Of a DNA stretch of 64,000 nucleotides, positions 10,134 to 17,527 are shown piece by piece. Numbering within the stretch: the stretch's first letter is position 1; every line of letters begins with the position of its first letter. The DNA is from Lysobacterales bacterium (GTDB lineage Bacteria > Pseudomonadota > Gammaproteobacteria > Xanthomonadales > Xanthomonadaceae): positions 372,001 through 436,000 of the forward strand of contig JAFLDZ010000002.1 of assembly GCA_017302135.1 (NCBI GenBank), read 5' to 3'. The notes beneath the pieces are model-generated. The model saw nothing but the letters and a program-made list of their open reading frames with translations, searched no databases and was not told the DNA's origin. Both the position numbers and the translations under genes were made by a program.

Positions 10134-10166
10134 AACAACCGCACTTGAAACATCCGCGAAGCGCAT

Positions 10167-10192
10167 GCTTGATCGTTCGTTCCTGATCAAGC
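10167..10192 (+). terminator. Hairpin after the epimerase gene
   Basis: GCTTGATC at 10167-10174 and GATCAAGC at 10185-10192 form a perfect 8-bp stem with a 10-nt loop, 34 nt after the epimerase stop. No T-run follows, so it may be a weak terminator or an attenuator before the next gene. Confidence 0.35.
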
Positions 10193-10234
10193 GATTCGAG
10201 CCGGACACCAATCGAAACAAGGAAATAAGCAACG

Positions 10235-10651
10235 ATGGACGCCATGGAAGACAAACCGGATGACGCGATGGATGAGGCGCTGCATGTCCTGGACCGCATG
10301 AATACCTACATGCTCGCGCGCGACCTGTCGGTCGCGGAAGAATTCTCAGCGGATGCCGACGTTCTGTTGCTCGCCTCCGAGGCGAACGAACTCGCGATCG
10401 GCGGCGATGAGATTCGAGCGTTTTTCGAGCGTTTGATGAGTCACCCGGTCACGTACTCATGGGACTGGCGAGAGAAAAAGGTTTCTTCGTCCGGCGATGT
10501 GTCGTGGATTTTCGCGCAGGGCGATATCGTGTTGAGCGACATCGACGGTGAACTGCGCATGCCTTACCGGATGACCGCAGTGTTGGAACGCAAGTCCGGA
10601 AAGTGGTTGATACATCAGTTCCACGGCTCTGAACCAGCGCATCGGCCCTGA
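10235..10651 (+). CDS. NTF2/SnoaL-like small protein (DUF4440 type)
   Basis: This 138-residue cytoplasmic protein has no signal peptide. The pattern is that of the NTF2-like cone fold: helix MDEALHVLDRMNTYMLARD, then a strand pair, GGDEIRAFFERL, and alternating strands ending VLERKSGKWLIHQFHGSEP. Such proteins bind small ligands or act as enzymes or subunits of many kinds, so no function is assigned. The ATG at 10235 is preceded by AGGA at about 10 nt; Met4 is another possible start. The following genes on the other strand are unrelated. Confidence 0.75.
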   Translation: MDAMEDKPDDAMDEALHVLDRMNTYMLARDLSVAEEFSADADVLLLASEANELAIGGDEIRAFFERLMSHPVTYSWDWREKKVSSSGDVSWIFAQGDIVLSDIDGELRMPYRMTAVLERKSGKWLIHQFHGSEPAHRP

Positions 10652-10801
10652 TGCGTTGCGGAAACGCCGCAGCCTGAACGCTTGAGGATCCCGGCACCGC
10701 AGCGCCAGCAAATCGTGTCGGCCAAGCCGGCTTCATTGCAGCGCAACTCGCCCCGCTACGGAAAACCATGTTCGAACAACGGCGCGCCGGCGGCCGTACC
10801 C

Positions 10802-11671
10802 TCAGGTCAGCAAGAACGCCAACGCCAGGGTATTGAAGCGTTCGGCCTGCTCGAAATTCGAGACGTGTCCGGCCTTGTCCAGGATTTCAAGACGCGAACC
10901 TTTGAGGATGCGATGCATGTCCTCTCCGCTTTTGACCGGAATCGCCTTGTCTTCTCTGCCCCAGACCAGCAGCGCCGGAACGGCCATTCCGCCCAACAGG
11001 GCGATTTCATCGCTCAGCGTATCGAAGAATCTGTTTCTCTGGATCTTCAGCCCGGCTTCGATGCTTTTCTCGATCTTCTGCGGCCGGGTCACGTCCGCGA
11101 AGTAAGCATCGGTGACAAGAGATTTGTCGTGGATGAACACATCCTTGAGGGCTGTTTTCCGGAACGCATCGGTATCCATGCCGAGGAAGAACTCTCCGAT
11201 CATCGGCAAGTTGAAGAACTTCGCCATCGCAGGCAAGGGATTGGGTAATCCGGCCGCAGAGACCATCACCAGATTTTTGACACGGTCCCTGTGCTGCACG
11301 CAGAACTTGATCGCGGTTCCCGCGCCCATCGACTGACCCGCGAACGATGCCTGTTGGATTCCCATGGCATCCATGAACAAGCGCACCTGATCGGCATACT
11401 GCGAATAACCGAAATCCAGAGGTTCGCGTGCGCTGTATCCGCAGCCCCACAGATCGATCGCATATACCTTGAAATGCTGCGCCAATACGTCGATGTTTTC
11501 GGCCCAGAGATACGAGTCGTAGAAAAATCCGTGCAACAGGATGAGAGGAGCGCCCTCGCCTTTTTCGATGTAATGGGTCTTGCGCCCGCCAAGGTCGACG
11601 AACTTCCCTTGCGCATGCTTTCCGGCCCACAGGTCGTGTGGCTGACTATTCCACCGAACAGACTCTGACAT
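10802..11671 (-). CDS. Alpha/beta-fold hydrolase
   Basis: This 289-residue alpha/beta hydrolase has the oxyanion region LILLHGFFYDSYLW. The nucleophile elbow is FAGQSMGAGTAIKF, with Ser as nucleophile. An acid lies in VWGREDKAIPV, and the catalytic His is in DKAGHVSNFEQAERFN. The layout fits the epoxide hydrolase / C-C bond hydrolase / haloperoxidase-like branch, and no substrate can be named. It is not secreted. Base composition appears lower in GC than most of the window, as in the neighbouring methyltransferase. The two genes are 226 nt apart on the same strand. Confidence 0.87.
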   Translation of the reverse strand: MSESVRWNSQPHDLWAGKHAQGKFVDLGGRKTHYIEKGEGAPLILLHGFFYDSYLWAENIDVLAQHFKVYAIDLWGCGYSAREPLDFGYSQYADQVRLFMDAMGIQQASFAGQSMGAGTAIKFCVQHRDRVKNLVMVSAAGLPNPLPAMAKFFNLPMIGEFFLGMDTDAFRKTALKDVFIHDKSLVTDAYFADVTRPQKIEKSIEAGLKIQRNRFFDTLSDEIALLGGMAVPALLVWGREDKAIPVKSGEDMHRILKGSRLEILDKAGHVSNFEQAERFNTLALAFLLT

Positions 11672-11897
11672 ATTCCAATCCTCGACCCTGATGAATTCCA
11701 GTTCGCGCAGCGGTTATCCTTCCACGCCCCGGTTCAAGCTGCTGACAGCACGACAAGCATTACATTATCCGAATTTCCTCCAGCCGGGACATCACAAAAT
11801 TCGACGACAGCGGCACCAAGATTCCCAGAACCACTTCATGCCATCGAAGACTGCGATTCCATGCTGACAGCCAGAGTGCGCACACCTCCGACACACT

Positions 11898-12524
11898 TCA
11901 GCATTTCACCGCAACGCCGCGGATCGCCGGCCTCACAAGGGGATTGGAAGAACGCATGGTGTCGTTCTTGATTTCCTCGATCCTGAATCCGGCAGCCGAT
12001 ATCGCCTGCTCGGTTTCTCTATTGAGATGGCAGTTCCGCGCCACTTTCACCCAGAGCGGATTGAAACGTTCCTGCCATTTTCTTTTGGCCGATCCCTTTT
12101 CGGCTGCGACATGTTCGATGAAAATGAACCGGCCACCGGGTTTCAGGACCCGTTTTATTTCCTGCAAAGCCTTTCCGACATCCATGACCGAGCAACAGAC
12201 AAGCGAGGAAATCACGAAGTCGAAAGACTCGTCCGCAGCATCGATGTTTTCGGCGGAGCCGGAAGCCACGGAGAACGTTGCCCGCCCGCTTCTGGCCAAT
12301 CGTTGCTTGAGCCTGTTCCGCATGCCCTCGTCGGGCTCGGCCATGATCAATCTGATATCCCCCGACGGATAAAAATCGATGCTCGCGCCTGTGCCGGCCC
12401 CGATCTCCAGCACGTCGCCCTTCACGCCGGCGAAAAGCTCTTCCCTCCATTTTTTCAAGGATGCGTTCTCTACGCGAGCCATGTATTTGTCGTATAAAAA
12501 AGCACTCACGGATGCCATCCGCAT
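11898..12524 (-). CDS. Class I SAM-dependent methyltransferase, METTL7/UbiE-like
   Basis: This 208-residue methyltransferase has the SAM-binding glycine motif LEIGAGTGASIDFYP (motif I). An acidic residue in LIMAEPDEGM binds the ribose, FDFVISSLVCCSVMD is motif II, and LKPGGRFIFIEHVAAEKGS motif III. The spacing and the EHV sequence resemble the METTL7-like family. The substrate is unknown. The protein starts at MRMASVSAFLYDKYMARVE, the usual N-terminal helix of this group. Composition is lower in GC than its neighbours, so recent acquisition together with the adjacent hydrolase is possible. Confidence 0.85.
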   Translation of the reverse strand: MRMASVSAFLYDKYMARVENASLKKWREELFAGVKGDVLEIGAGTGASIDFYPSGDIRLIMAEPDEGMRNRLKQRLARSGRATFSVASGSAENIDAADESFDFVISSLVCCSVMDVGKALQEIKRVLKPGGRFIFIEHVAAEKGSAKRKWQERFNPLWVKVARNCHLNRETEQAISAAGFRIEEIKNDTMRSSNPLVRPAIRGVAVKC

Positions 12525-12907
12525 CCCTCCCAGGAAATAATGGTGGTATTGATACCTGCAGGCTGCACATTACCAGCCATCCGCCCATGCGAAAGTTCGA
12601 GAGGCATCGTGCCGTCTCCAGCGCAGCAGGGGAAATCCGCCTGTTTGAAGATGCAAGCGGGCTGCGGCCCAGCGTCCCGATAGTATCGCGTCAGCCCATC
12701 AAGGGCGATGGCAGGTTTGCCGCATCGCCAAGGCGCCCCATACCGGCGAAATCGTCACGATGACCGGGACTGTACAGGAGGACACCCCCGCCTTGGCCTG
12801 GACGCGCGGAGCCTGCGGAGATTGCAAACAGGCTCTTGGCCTGTCTGAGTTACGCTATTGAAATACGACAGTGGCATGATCCATCCTCCACCCCGCTGCG
12901 AAGCCAG
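12525..12907. other. Divergent intergenic region between methyltransferase and GDPD genes
   Basis: I see no supported gene in these 383 nt. An open frame at 12461-12763 overlaps the methyltransferase antisense and has no domain. A short inverted repeat, AGCCTG-N13-CAGGCT, lies just upstream of the GDPD gene near 12809-12833. Promoters for both divergent genes must be here. Confidence 0.4.
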
Positions 12908-13993
12908 ATGCCGAACTGCCTGCCCGCATGCCTCTGCCTGCTGCTGACCTTGGCAGGATGCGTCTCCGTGCCCGCCCCGCAGGAACCCGTGTCGATGCCT
13001 TCGCTCAAAGCCCTTGTCATCGGCCATCGCGGTGCGAGCGCGTTGCGCCCGGAACACACCTTGGCGGCGTACGCGAAGGCGATCGATGACGGAGCCGACC
13101 TGATCGAACCGGATCTGGTCAACACCCGCGACGGTGTGCTGGTCGCCAGGCACGAAAACGAGATTTCCGGTACGACCGACGTGGCGCGGCATCCCGAGTT
13201 CGCCTCGCGCAAAACCACAAAGACCATCGATGGCGAACGGGCCACAGGCTGGTTCACCGAAGACTTCACGCTGAAGGAGTTGAAGACGCTGCGCGCCCGC
13301 GAGCGTTTACCGGAGTTGCGCTCGACCGCGTTCGATGGACGGTTTGAGATCGCGACGCTCGACGAAATCATCGCACTCGCTGCCGAGGCTTCCGCGAAGC
13401 ACGGACGGATGATCGGTTTGGCACCGGAAATCAAGCATCCGAGCCATTTCGCCACGCTCGGTCTGGCGATGGAAGACGCACTGCTTGCGACACTGCGTGC
13501 GCACCCGCATGCACGCACGGCGCCGGTGATCATCCAGTCCTTCGAGGTCGCCAACCTGCGCGAGCTGCGCGGCAAGATCGGTAGCCAACCGAATATTTCG
13601 CTACTGCAACTGTTCGGTCGCGCGGGTGATCGCCCGTACGACACCGTGATCGCAGGCGCACCGCTTCGCTACGGGGCCATGATGCAGGCTGATGGCTTAC
13701 GGGAGGTCGCAACCTACGCTGACGCGATCGGCCCCGCATATCGCGACCTGGACGCGGTGCACGGTCGCAGCCGGCTGCTCGACGAGGCGCACGCGGCGGG
13801 GCTGCAAGTGATCGTCTATACCTTCCGCCCGGAGAATTATTTTCTCGATGGCGCACATCGCGGCGACGGCGGACCCGCCGCGCGGCACGAGACGGGATCG
13901 ATCGCCGAGATCCGCGCGCATCTCGCACTCGGCATCGATGGGTTCTTTACCGACGATCCGGCATTGGGTCGTCGGGCGGTCGACGGACTCTAG
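12908..13993 (+). CDS. Glycerophosphodiester phosphodiesterase, GlpQ-like lipoprotein
   Basis: This 361-residue exported GDPD-family enzyme hydrolyses glycerophosphodiesters to glycerol-3-phosphate and an alcohol. A lipoprotein signal MPNCLPACLCLLLTLAGC is present, with lipobox LAGC at about Cys18, so the ATG at 12908 was preferred over an upstream one. The TIM-barrel signature follows: VIGHRGASALRPEHTLAAY, then IEPDLVNTRDGVLVARHE with the metal-binding Glu and Asp and the catalytic His, and at the end DGFFTDDPALG. It probably supplies phosphate or glycerol-P at the cell surface or periplasm. It stands alone as a transcription unit. Confidence 0.9.
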   Translation: MPNCLPACLCLLLTLAGCVSVPAPQEPVSMPSLKALVIGHRGASALRPEHTLAAYAKAIDDGADLIEPDLVNTRDGVLVARHENEISGTTDVARHPEFASRKTTKTIDGERATGWFTEDFTLKELKTLRARERLPELRSTAFDGRFEIATLDEIIALAAEASAKHGRMIGLAPEIKHPSHFATLGLAMEDALLATLRAHPHARTAPVIIQSFEVANLRELRGKIGSQPNISLLQLFGRAGDRPYDTVIAGAPLRYGAMMQADGLREVATYADAIGPAYRDLDAVHGRSRLLDEAHAAGLQVIVYTFRPENYFLDGAHRGDGGPAARHETGSIAEIRAHLALGIDGFFTDDPALGRRAVDGL

Positions 13994-14114
13994 GCGTTCA
14001 CCTTTGAAGCGTCGTGTGCTGGCACAGGCACTGCGCTGCTATCTCGACGACCGGTCCTGCTCAAGGGCCAGCGCAATGTGGTGTTCTCGGTCTAGCGCTC
14101 GCGGTATCCGCGCC

Positions 14115-14648
14115 TCACTCCGCCAGACGATGGTCGTAACTGATGACCCGTGCGAGCTTCCACTCGCCGTCGATCTGACGCCACACATCGATGAACCTGC
14201 CGTCTTCGGTCAGGCGATCCGGCGAACCGGGTTGCAGCGCATAGAAGCGGTGTTCGCCCATCTGCATCGCGCCAAAGTTGTTCAATACATGCACGGTCAT
14301 ACTGCCTTCGACCAGCTCCCGTCGCGCGCGGAAGTTCTGCCCGGTCTGCTGCCCTTTGCAATTTTCGCGCATGGCATCGAGGAACCGTGCGCCGGAATCG
14401 GCGGTCTGCCCCCATTTGTCGTGGATGAACTCGAAGTCGTCGGCCACCAGCGTGGCGAGCAGATCGAGCTTGCACCCGAATACCGCATCGAACAATTGAC
14501 GATCTTTCTCGGCGAGCAATGCAACCAGCTCCGCGGACGCGGGTGCAGCGCCGGGCGTCAACCGGATCTTGGCGCCATCATCCGCCGCCAAAACACTGGA
14601 CACGAAAGACGACAGCGTAAGCAGAATCAAAATGGACATGCGCATCAT
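14115..14648 (-). CDS. Exported NTF2-like (SnoaL/DUF4440) protein
   Basis: This 177-residue protein has a signal peptide: hydrophobic core SILILLTLSSFVSSVLA, then a cleavage site before ADDGAK. The mature part is a NTF2-like fold: LVALLAEKDRQLFDAVFG, LVADDFEFIHDKWGQ, and terminal strands GRFIDVWRQIDGEWKLARVISYDH. Proteins of this sort are often annotated as nuclear transport factor 2 family; no enzymatic function can be assigned. The start was set at the ATG-ATG pair at 14648, since upstream residues precede the signal peptide unnaturally. It lies downstream of recA but after a strong hairpin, so it is likely independent of it. Confidence 0.75.
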   Translation of the reverse strand: MMRMSILILLTLSSFVSSVLAADDGAKIRLTPGAAPASAELVALLAEKDRQLFDAVFGCKLDLLATLVADDFEFIHDKWGQTADSGARFLDAMRENCKGQQTGQNFRARRELVEGSMTVHVLNNFGAMQMGEHRFYALQPGSPDRLTEDGRFIDVWRQIDGEWKLARVISYDHRLAE

Positions 14649-14966
14649 CGTGGCACCGAAGGAAAGGACTGCCTGACACCATAGCAAGACGTCAGGACTT
14701 TCCGATGTGCCACAAGACAGGATGCAGGCGCTCGGCCTCGCGCCTCATGCCATGCTTGCTGAAGAAGAACCGGAAACCCCCATCCCTGAGACTTCCCGGC
14801 ATGCGACCCCACCGGCGAGCGGTGCCGCGAATGCGGATCTGGAGTTGGGGCTCCGACCCGCCGACATGCCATCCATGACATGTCGTGTTCGATCCTGCGA
14901 ATACAGGCAAAGTGCGTCGGGGGCGGGCCGTCCGCTGACGAGGCCATCCGACCCGCCCCCGCTGCA
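14649..14966. other. Gap between recA and the exported NTF2-like gene; recX absent
   Basis: These 318 nt follow recA on its strand. Apart from a hairpin at 14919-14960, I see no gene. An open frame at 14692-14967 (minus) has no RecX-like features or other domain. In many relatives recX sits here. Confidence 0.5.
14919..14960 (-). terminator. Hairpin downstream of recA
   Basis: GGGGGCGGG at 14919-14927 and CCCGCCCCC at 14952-14960 form a perfect 9-bp GC stem, 7 nt after the recA stop. There is no T-run after it, so termination may be imperfect. Confidence 0.5.
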
Positions 14967-16007
14967 TCAGACTTCTGCGTCATCCTCCGCCACGGCAGCA
15001 TCACGGGGTGCATCCGCCGGGACGAACTGGGCGCGTAGCGCAGCCTCGAGTTTCACGGCCATTGCAGGATTCTCCTTGAGATATTGACGGGCATTTTCCT
15101 TGCCCTGGCCGATACGCTCACCATCGCAGCTGTACCAGGCGCCCGACTTCTCGACGAGCTTGGCTTCGACACCCATGTCGATGAGTTCGCCTTCGCGGCT
15201 GATGCCTTCGCCGTAAAGGATTTCGGTGACAACCTGCTTGAACGGCGGTGCGAGTTTGTTCTTGACCACTTTGATCTTGGTCTGGTTGCCGATGATTTCC
15301 TCGCCCTTCTTGATGCTGCCGATGCGGCGGATATCCAGACGGATCGAGGCATAGAACTTGAGCGCGTGGCCACCGGTGGTCACTTCGGGGCTCTGGCCCG
15401 GCATCATCGCGCCGATCTTCATGCGCAGCTGATTGATGAAGATGACCATGCAGTTGCTGCGCTTGATGTTGCCGGTCAGCTTGCGCAGTGCCTGGCTCAT
15501 CAGGCGCGCCTGCAGGCCCGGAAGCTGGTCGCCCATTTCGCCTTCGATTTCGGCTTTCGGGGTGAGCGCGGCGACCGAGTCGATGACGACGATGTCGACG
15601 GCATTGGAGCGCACCAGCATGTCGGCGATTTCGAGCGCCTGCTCGCCGGTGTCGGGCTGCGAGAGCAGGAGTTCGTCGATGTTGACGCCGAGCTTCTGCG
15701 CATAGATCGGGTCGAGCGCGTGCTCGGCATCGATGAATGCGGCGGTGCCGCCGGCTTTCTGGCATTCGGCGATGGTCTGCAGGGTGAGCGTGGTCTTGCC
15801 CGAGGATTCCGGGCCGTAGATTTCGACGACGCGCCCTTTCGGCAGGCCGCCGATGCCCAGTGCGATATCGAGCATCAGCGAACCGGTGCCGATGACTTCG
15901 ACCGCTTCGACCGGGCGGTCGCCCATGCGCATGACCGAACCTTTGCCGAACTGCTTGTCGATCTGGCTCAGGGCTGCGGAAAGCGCGCGCTTTTTATTCT
16001 CGTCCAT
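14967..16007 (-). CDS. recA: Recombinase RecA
   Basis: This 346-residue RecA is full length. It forms filaments on single-stranded DNA for strand exchange and acts as co-protease for LexA cleavage. Seen features are the N-terminal [17 protein letters not shown], Walker [14 protein letters not shown], Walker [22 protein letters not shown], the L2 region [20 protein letters not shown], and an acidic C-terminal tail ending in VAEDDAEV. It is third in a pncC-lexA-recA array, with 178 nt separating it from lexA and an inverted repeat (16068-16086) in the leader. No consensus LexA box was seen in that leader, so SOS control may act by read-through from the lexA promoter or by another site. Confidence 0.98.
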   Translation of the reverse strand: MDENKKRALSAALSQIDKQFGKGSVMRMGDRPVEAVEVIGTGSLMLDIALGIGGLPKGRVVEIYGPESSGKTTLTLQTIAECQKAGGTAAFIDAEHALDPIYAQKLGVNIDELLLSQPDTGEQALEIADMLVRSNAVDIVVIDSVAALTPKAEIEGEMGDQLPGLQARLMSQALRKLTGNIKRSNCMVIFINQLRMKIGAMMPGQSPEVTTGGHALKFYASIRLDIRRIGSIKKGEEIIGNQTKIKVVKNKLAPPFKQVVTEILYGEGISREGELIDMGVEAKLVEKSGAWYSCDGERIGQGKENARQYLKENPAMAVKLEAALRAQFVPADAPRDAAVAEDDAEV

Positions 16008-16067
16008 CGTGGAATCCTCGTCAGTGAATGGGTCAATGTCTGGTGTGGAAGCAGATTAGGGGTGGTC

Positions 16068-16086
16068 TGTCGCACAGGTTGCGACA
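16068..16086. promoter_or_regulatory. Inverted repeat in the recA leader
   Basis: TGTCGCA and TGCGACA flank CAGGT, giving a perfect 7-bp inverted repeat about 60 nt upstream of recA. It does not match the TTAG-N6-TACTA LexA box at lexA. It could be an operator or an RNA hairpin. Confidence 0.35.
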
Positions 16087-16185
16087 GGACAGAATGTATT
16101 CGCGGGGGCAGTGCGGAAATATCGGAAAATCGCTCGACGCGGGGTAGGAAAACACCTCATTCGCCGGCTGGTCATCGAACGATGC

Positions 16186-16830
16186 TCATCGATTCGGCCT
16201 CACGAGTCCGCAGTACAGGCCCTCGATCGCGAAATCCTGATCGGGCTGCACTTCGATCGGTGCGTAGCTGGGATTCCGCGGCAGCAGGCGGATGCGGTCC
16301 TTGCCGATCTTCAGCAATTTGATGGTGATCTCGTCATCGATGCGCGCGACCACGATCTGTCCGGAGCGCGCTTCGCTGGTGCGATAGACGCCGACCAGAT
16401 CGCCTTCGAAGATGCCTTCGTCGATCATCGAGTCGCCCTGCACTTTCAGCAGGTAATTCGGTGCCGGCGAAAACAGCGCGCGATCAAGCAAGATGTAGTC
16501 ATCGGAACGGAGGTCCGCACCGATCGGCAGACCGGCCGCGACCCGCCCCAGCAGCGGCAGGCGCAGGACGTCGTCCGGCAGCGCGGGCATGGGCGGGAGG
16601 TCGAGGGCGTCGTTCGCGGCCTCGTGCACCAGCCGGATGCCCCTCGCCTGCCCCGGCACGCGGCGGATGCAGCCGGCCTGCTCGAGCGCTTCGATGTGGT
16701 ACTGGGCGGCGCGGACACCCTTGAAGCCCATGGCGTGGGCGATCTCGGTCTGCGAAGGCGGCACGCCGTCGGCGGCGATACGCTCGGAGATGAGGGCGAG
16801 GATGGCTTGTTGGGTTTCGGTCAGATCCAT
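16186..16830 (-). CDS. lexA: SOS repressor LexA
   Basis: This 214-residue repressor keeps SOS genes off until RecA filaments provoke self-cleavage. The N-terminal winged helix (residues 1-70) contains the recognition helix region PPSQTEIAHAMGFKGVRAAQYH. The cleavage site is Ala99-Gly100 in RVAAGLPIG. The catalytic dyad is Ser134 in QGDSMIDEG and Lys171 in ITIKLLK. A perfect LexA box sits 2 nt before the start codon. There is no Shine-Dalgarno sequence, and the predicted -10 element is so close that the mRNA is probably leaderless. Neighbours pncC and recA on the same strand are the usual ones for this group. Confidence 0.97.
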   Translation of the reverse strand: MDLTETQQAILALISERIAADGVPPSQTEIAHAMGFKGVRAAQYHIEALEQAGCIRRVPGQARGIRLVHEAANDALDLPPMPALPDDVLRLPLLGRVAAGLPIGADLRSDDYILLDRALFSPAPNYLLKVQGDSMIDEGIFEGDLVGVYRTSEARSGQIVVARIDDEITIKLLKIGKDRIRLLPRNPSYAPIEVQPDQDFAIEGLYCGLVRPNR

Positions 16831-16832
16831 GG

Positions 16833-16851
16833 TTAGTAGTAATACTACTAA
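16833..16851. promoter_or_regulatory. LexA box at the lexA promoter
   Basis: TTAGTAGTAATACTACTAA is a perfect 19-nt palindrome with 9-nt arms around one base. It matches the TTAG-N6-TACTA LexA box described for Xanthomonas and Xylella. It covers the predicted -10 element of lexA, so repressor binding would block polymerase directly. Confidence 0.9.
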
Positions 16852-16867
16852 CGATCGGTCCCGTCAA
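16839..16867 (-). promoter_or_regulatory. Predicted sigma-70 promoter of lexA
   Basis: On the minus strand, TTGACG (16862-16867) and TATTAC (16839-16844) are separated by exactly 17 nt. The start codon A is only 9 nt beyond the -10, so transcription should begin at or within a few bases of the ATG. Confidence 0.6.
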
Positions 16868-16898
16868 CGCTGACAGCCATCCGCCCGGCAATCGACGC

Positions 16899-17402
16899 TC
16901 AGGGCGTCCCGATCAGCGTTTCCAGTCCGCGCAGCGCAGCGCCGACGGTCTGCCGGCGTACGGCTTCACGATCGCCATCGAAATGGAAAAGCTGGGCGTG
17001 GGCATAGCCGCCGCGACGTTTCCAGCCGATCCAGACCGTGCCGACAGGCTTGTCCGGGGCGCCGCCGCCGGGGCCGGCGATACCGGTAACGGCGACCGCG
17101 ATGCTGGCGCCCGCGTGCACCAGCGCGCCTGAGACCATTTCGATCACGGTTTCGCGGCTGACCGCGCCGTGTACTTCGAGGGTTTCCGGGCGTACGCCGA
17201 GCATCGCCTGCTTGGCTTCGTAGCTGTAGGCGACCATGCCGCAGTCGAACCAGTCGGACGAGCCGGCGATGTCGGTGACGGTTTTGGCGATCCAGCCGCC
17301 GGTGCAGCTCTCGGCGGTGACGAGGGTGTGGCGCGATGCGCGGAAACGGGCGCCGAGACTTTCGGCGTGTTCGCGAAGTTCGGCGTCGGTGGGAAACGTC
17401 AT
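16899..17402 (-). CDS. pncC: Nicotinamide-nucleotide amidohydrolase PncC (CinA C-terminal domain)
   Basis: This 167-residue single-domain CinA-C protein deamidates NMN to nicotinate mononucleotide in pyridine nucleotide recycling. The signature is TLVTAESCTGGWIAKTVTD, with the conserved SCTGG. YSYEAKQAMLGV and the VAVTGIAGPGGGAPDKPVGTV loop complete the active site. The start was set at MTFPTDAELREH, since the longer in-frame extension lacks homology. It is first in the pncC-lexA-recA array, 68 nt upstream of the lexA start. The lexA promoter begins inside this gap, so pncC and lexA are probably transcribed separately. Confidence 0.92.
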   Translation of the reverse strand: MTFPTDAELREHAESLGARFRASRHTLVTAESCTGGWIAKTVTDIAGSSDWFDCGMVAYSYEAKQAMLGVRPETLEVHGAVSRETVIEMVSGALVHAGASIAVAVTGIAGPGGGAPDKPVGTVWIGWKRRGGYAHAQLFHFDGDREAVRRQTVGAALRGLETLIGTP

Positions 17403-17473
17403 GCGGGGCGGGTCCGTGAAGGCGCGTGCGGAGCGCCTGTTCCGCATGATAACGGCCGGCGCCGCCACAAAAG

Positions 17474-17499
17474 CAATGGCCCGCGTGTGCGGGCCATTG
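17474..17499 (-). terminator. Rho-independent terminator of the haem-motif lipoprotein gene
   Basis: CAATGGCCCGC and GCGGGCCATTG form a perfect 11-bp stem with a GTGT loop. On the minus strand CTTTTG follows. It lies about 30 nt after the stop at 17528. Confidence 0.8.
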
Positions 17500-17527
17500 T
17501 CGTCACTGCGATCGGGAAGCTGCCGGA

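Noticed and set aside
12461..12763. 100-codon frame in the methyltransferase-GDPD gap
   Set aside because: It overlaps the methyltransferase antisense and lacks any domain or conserved signal.
14692..14967. Possible recX remnant after recA (minus frame)
   Set aside because: The translated residues show no RecX helical repeat features.
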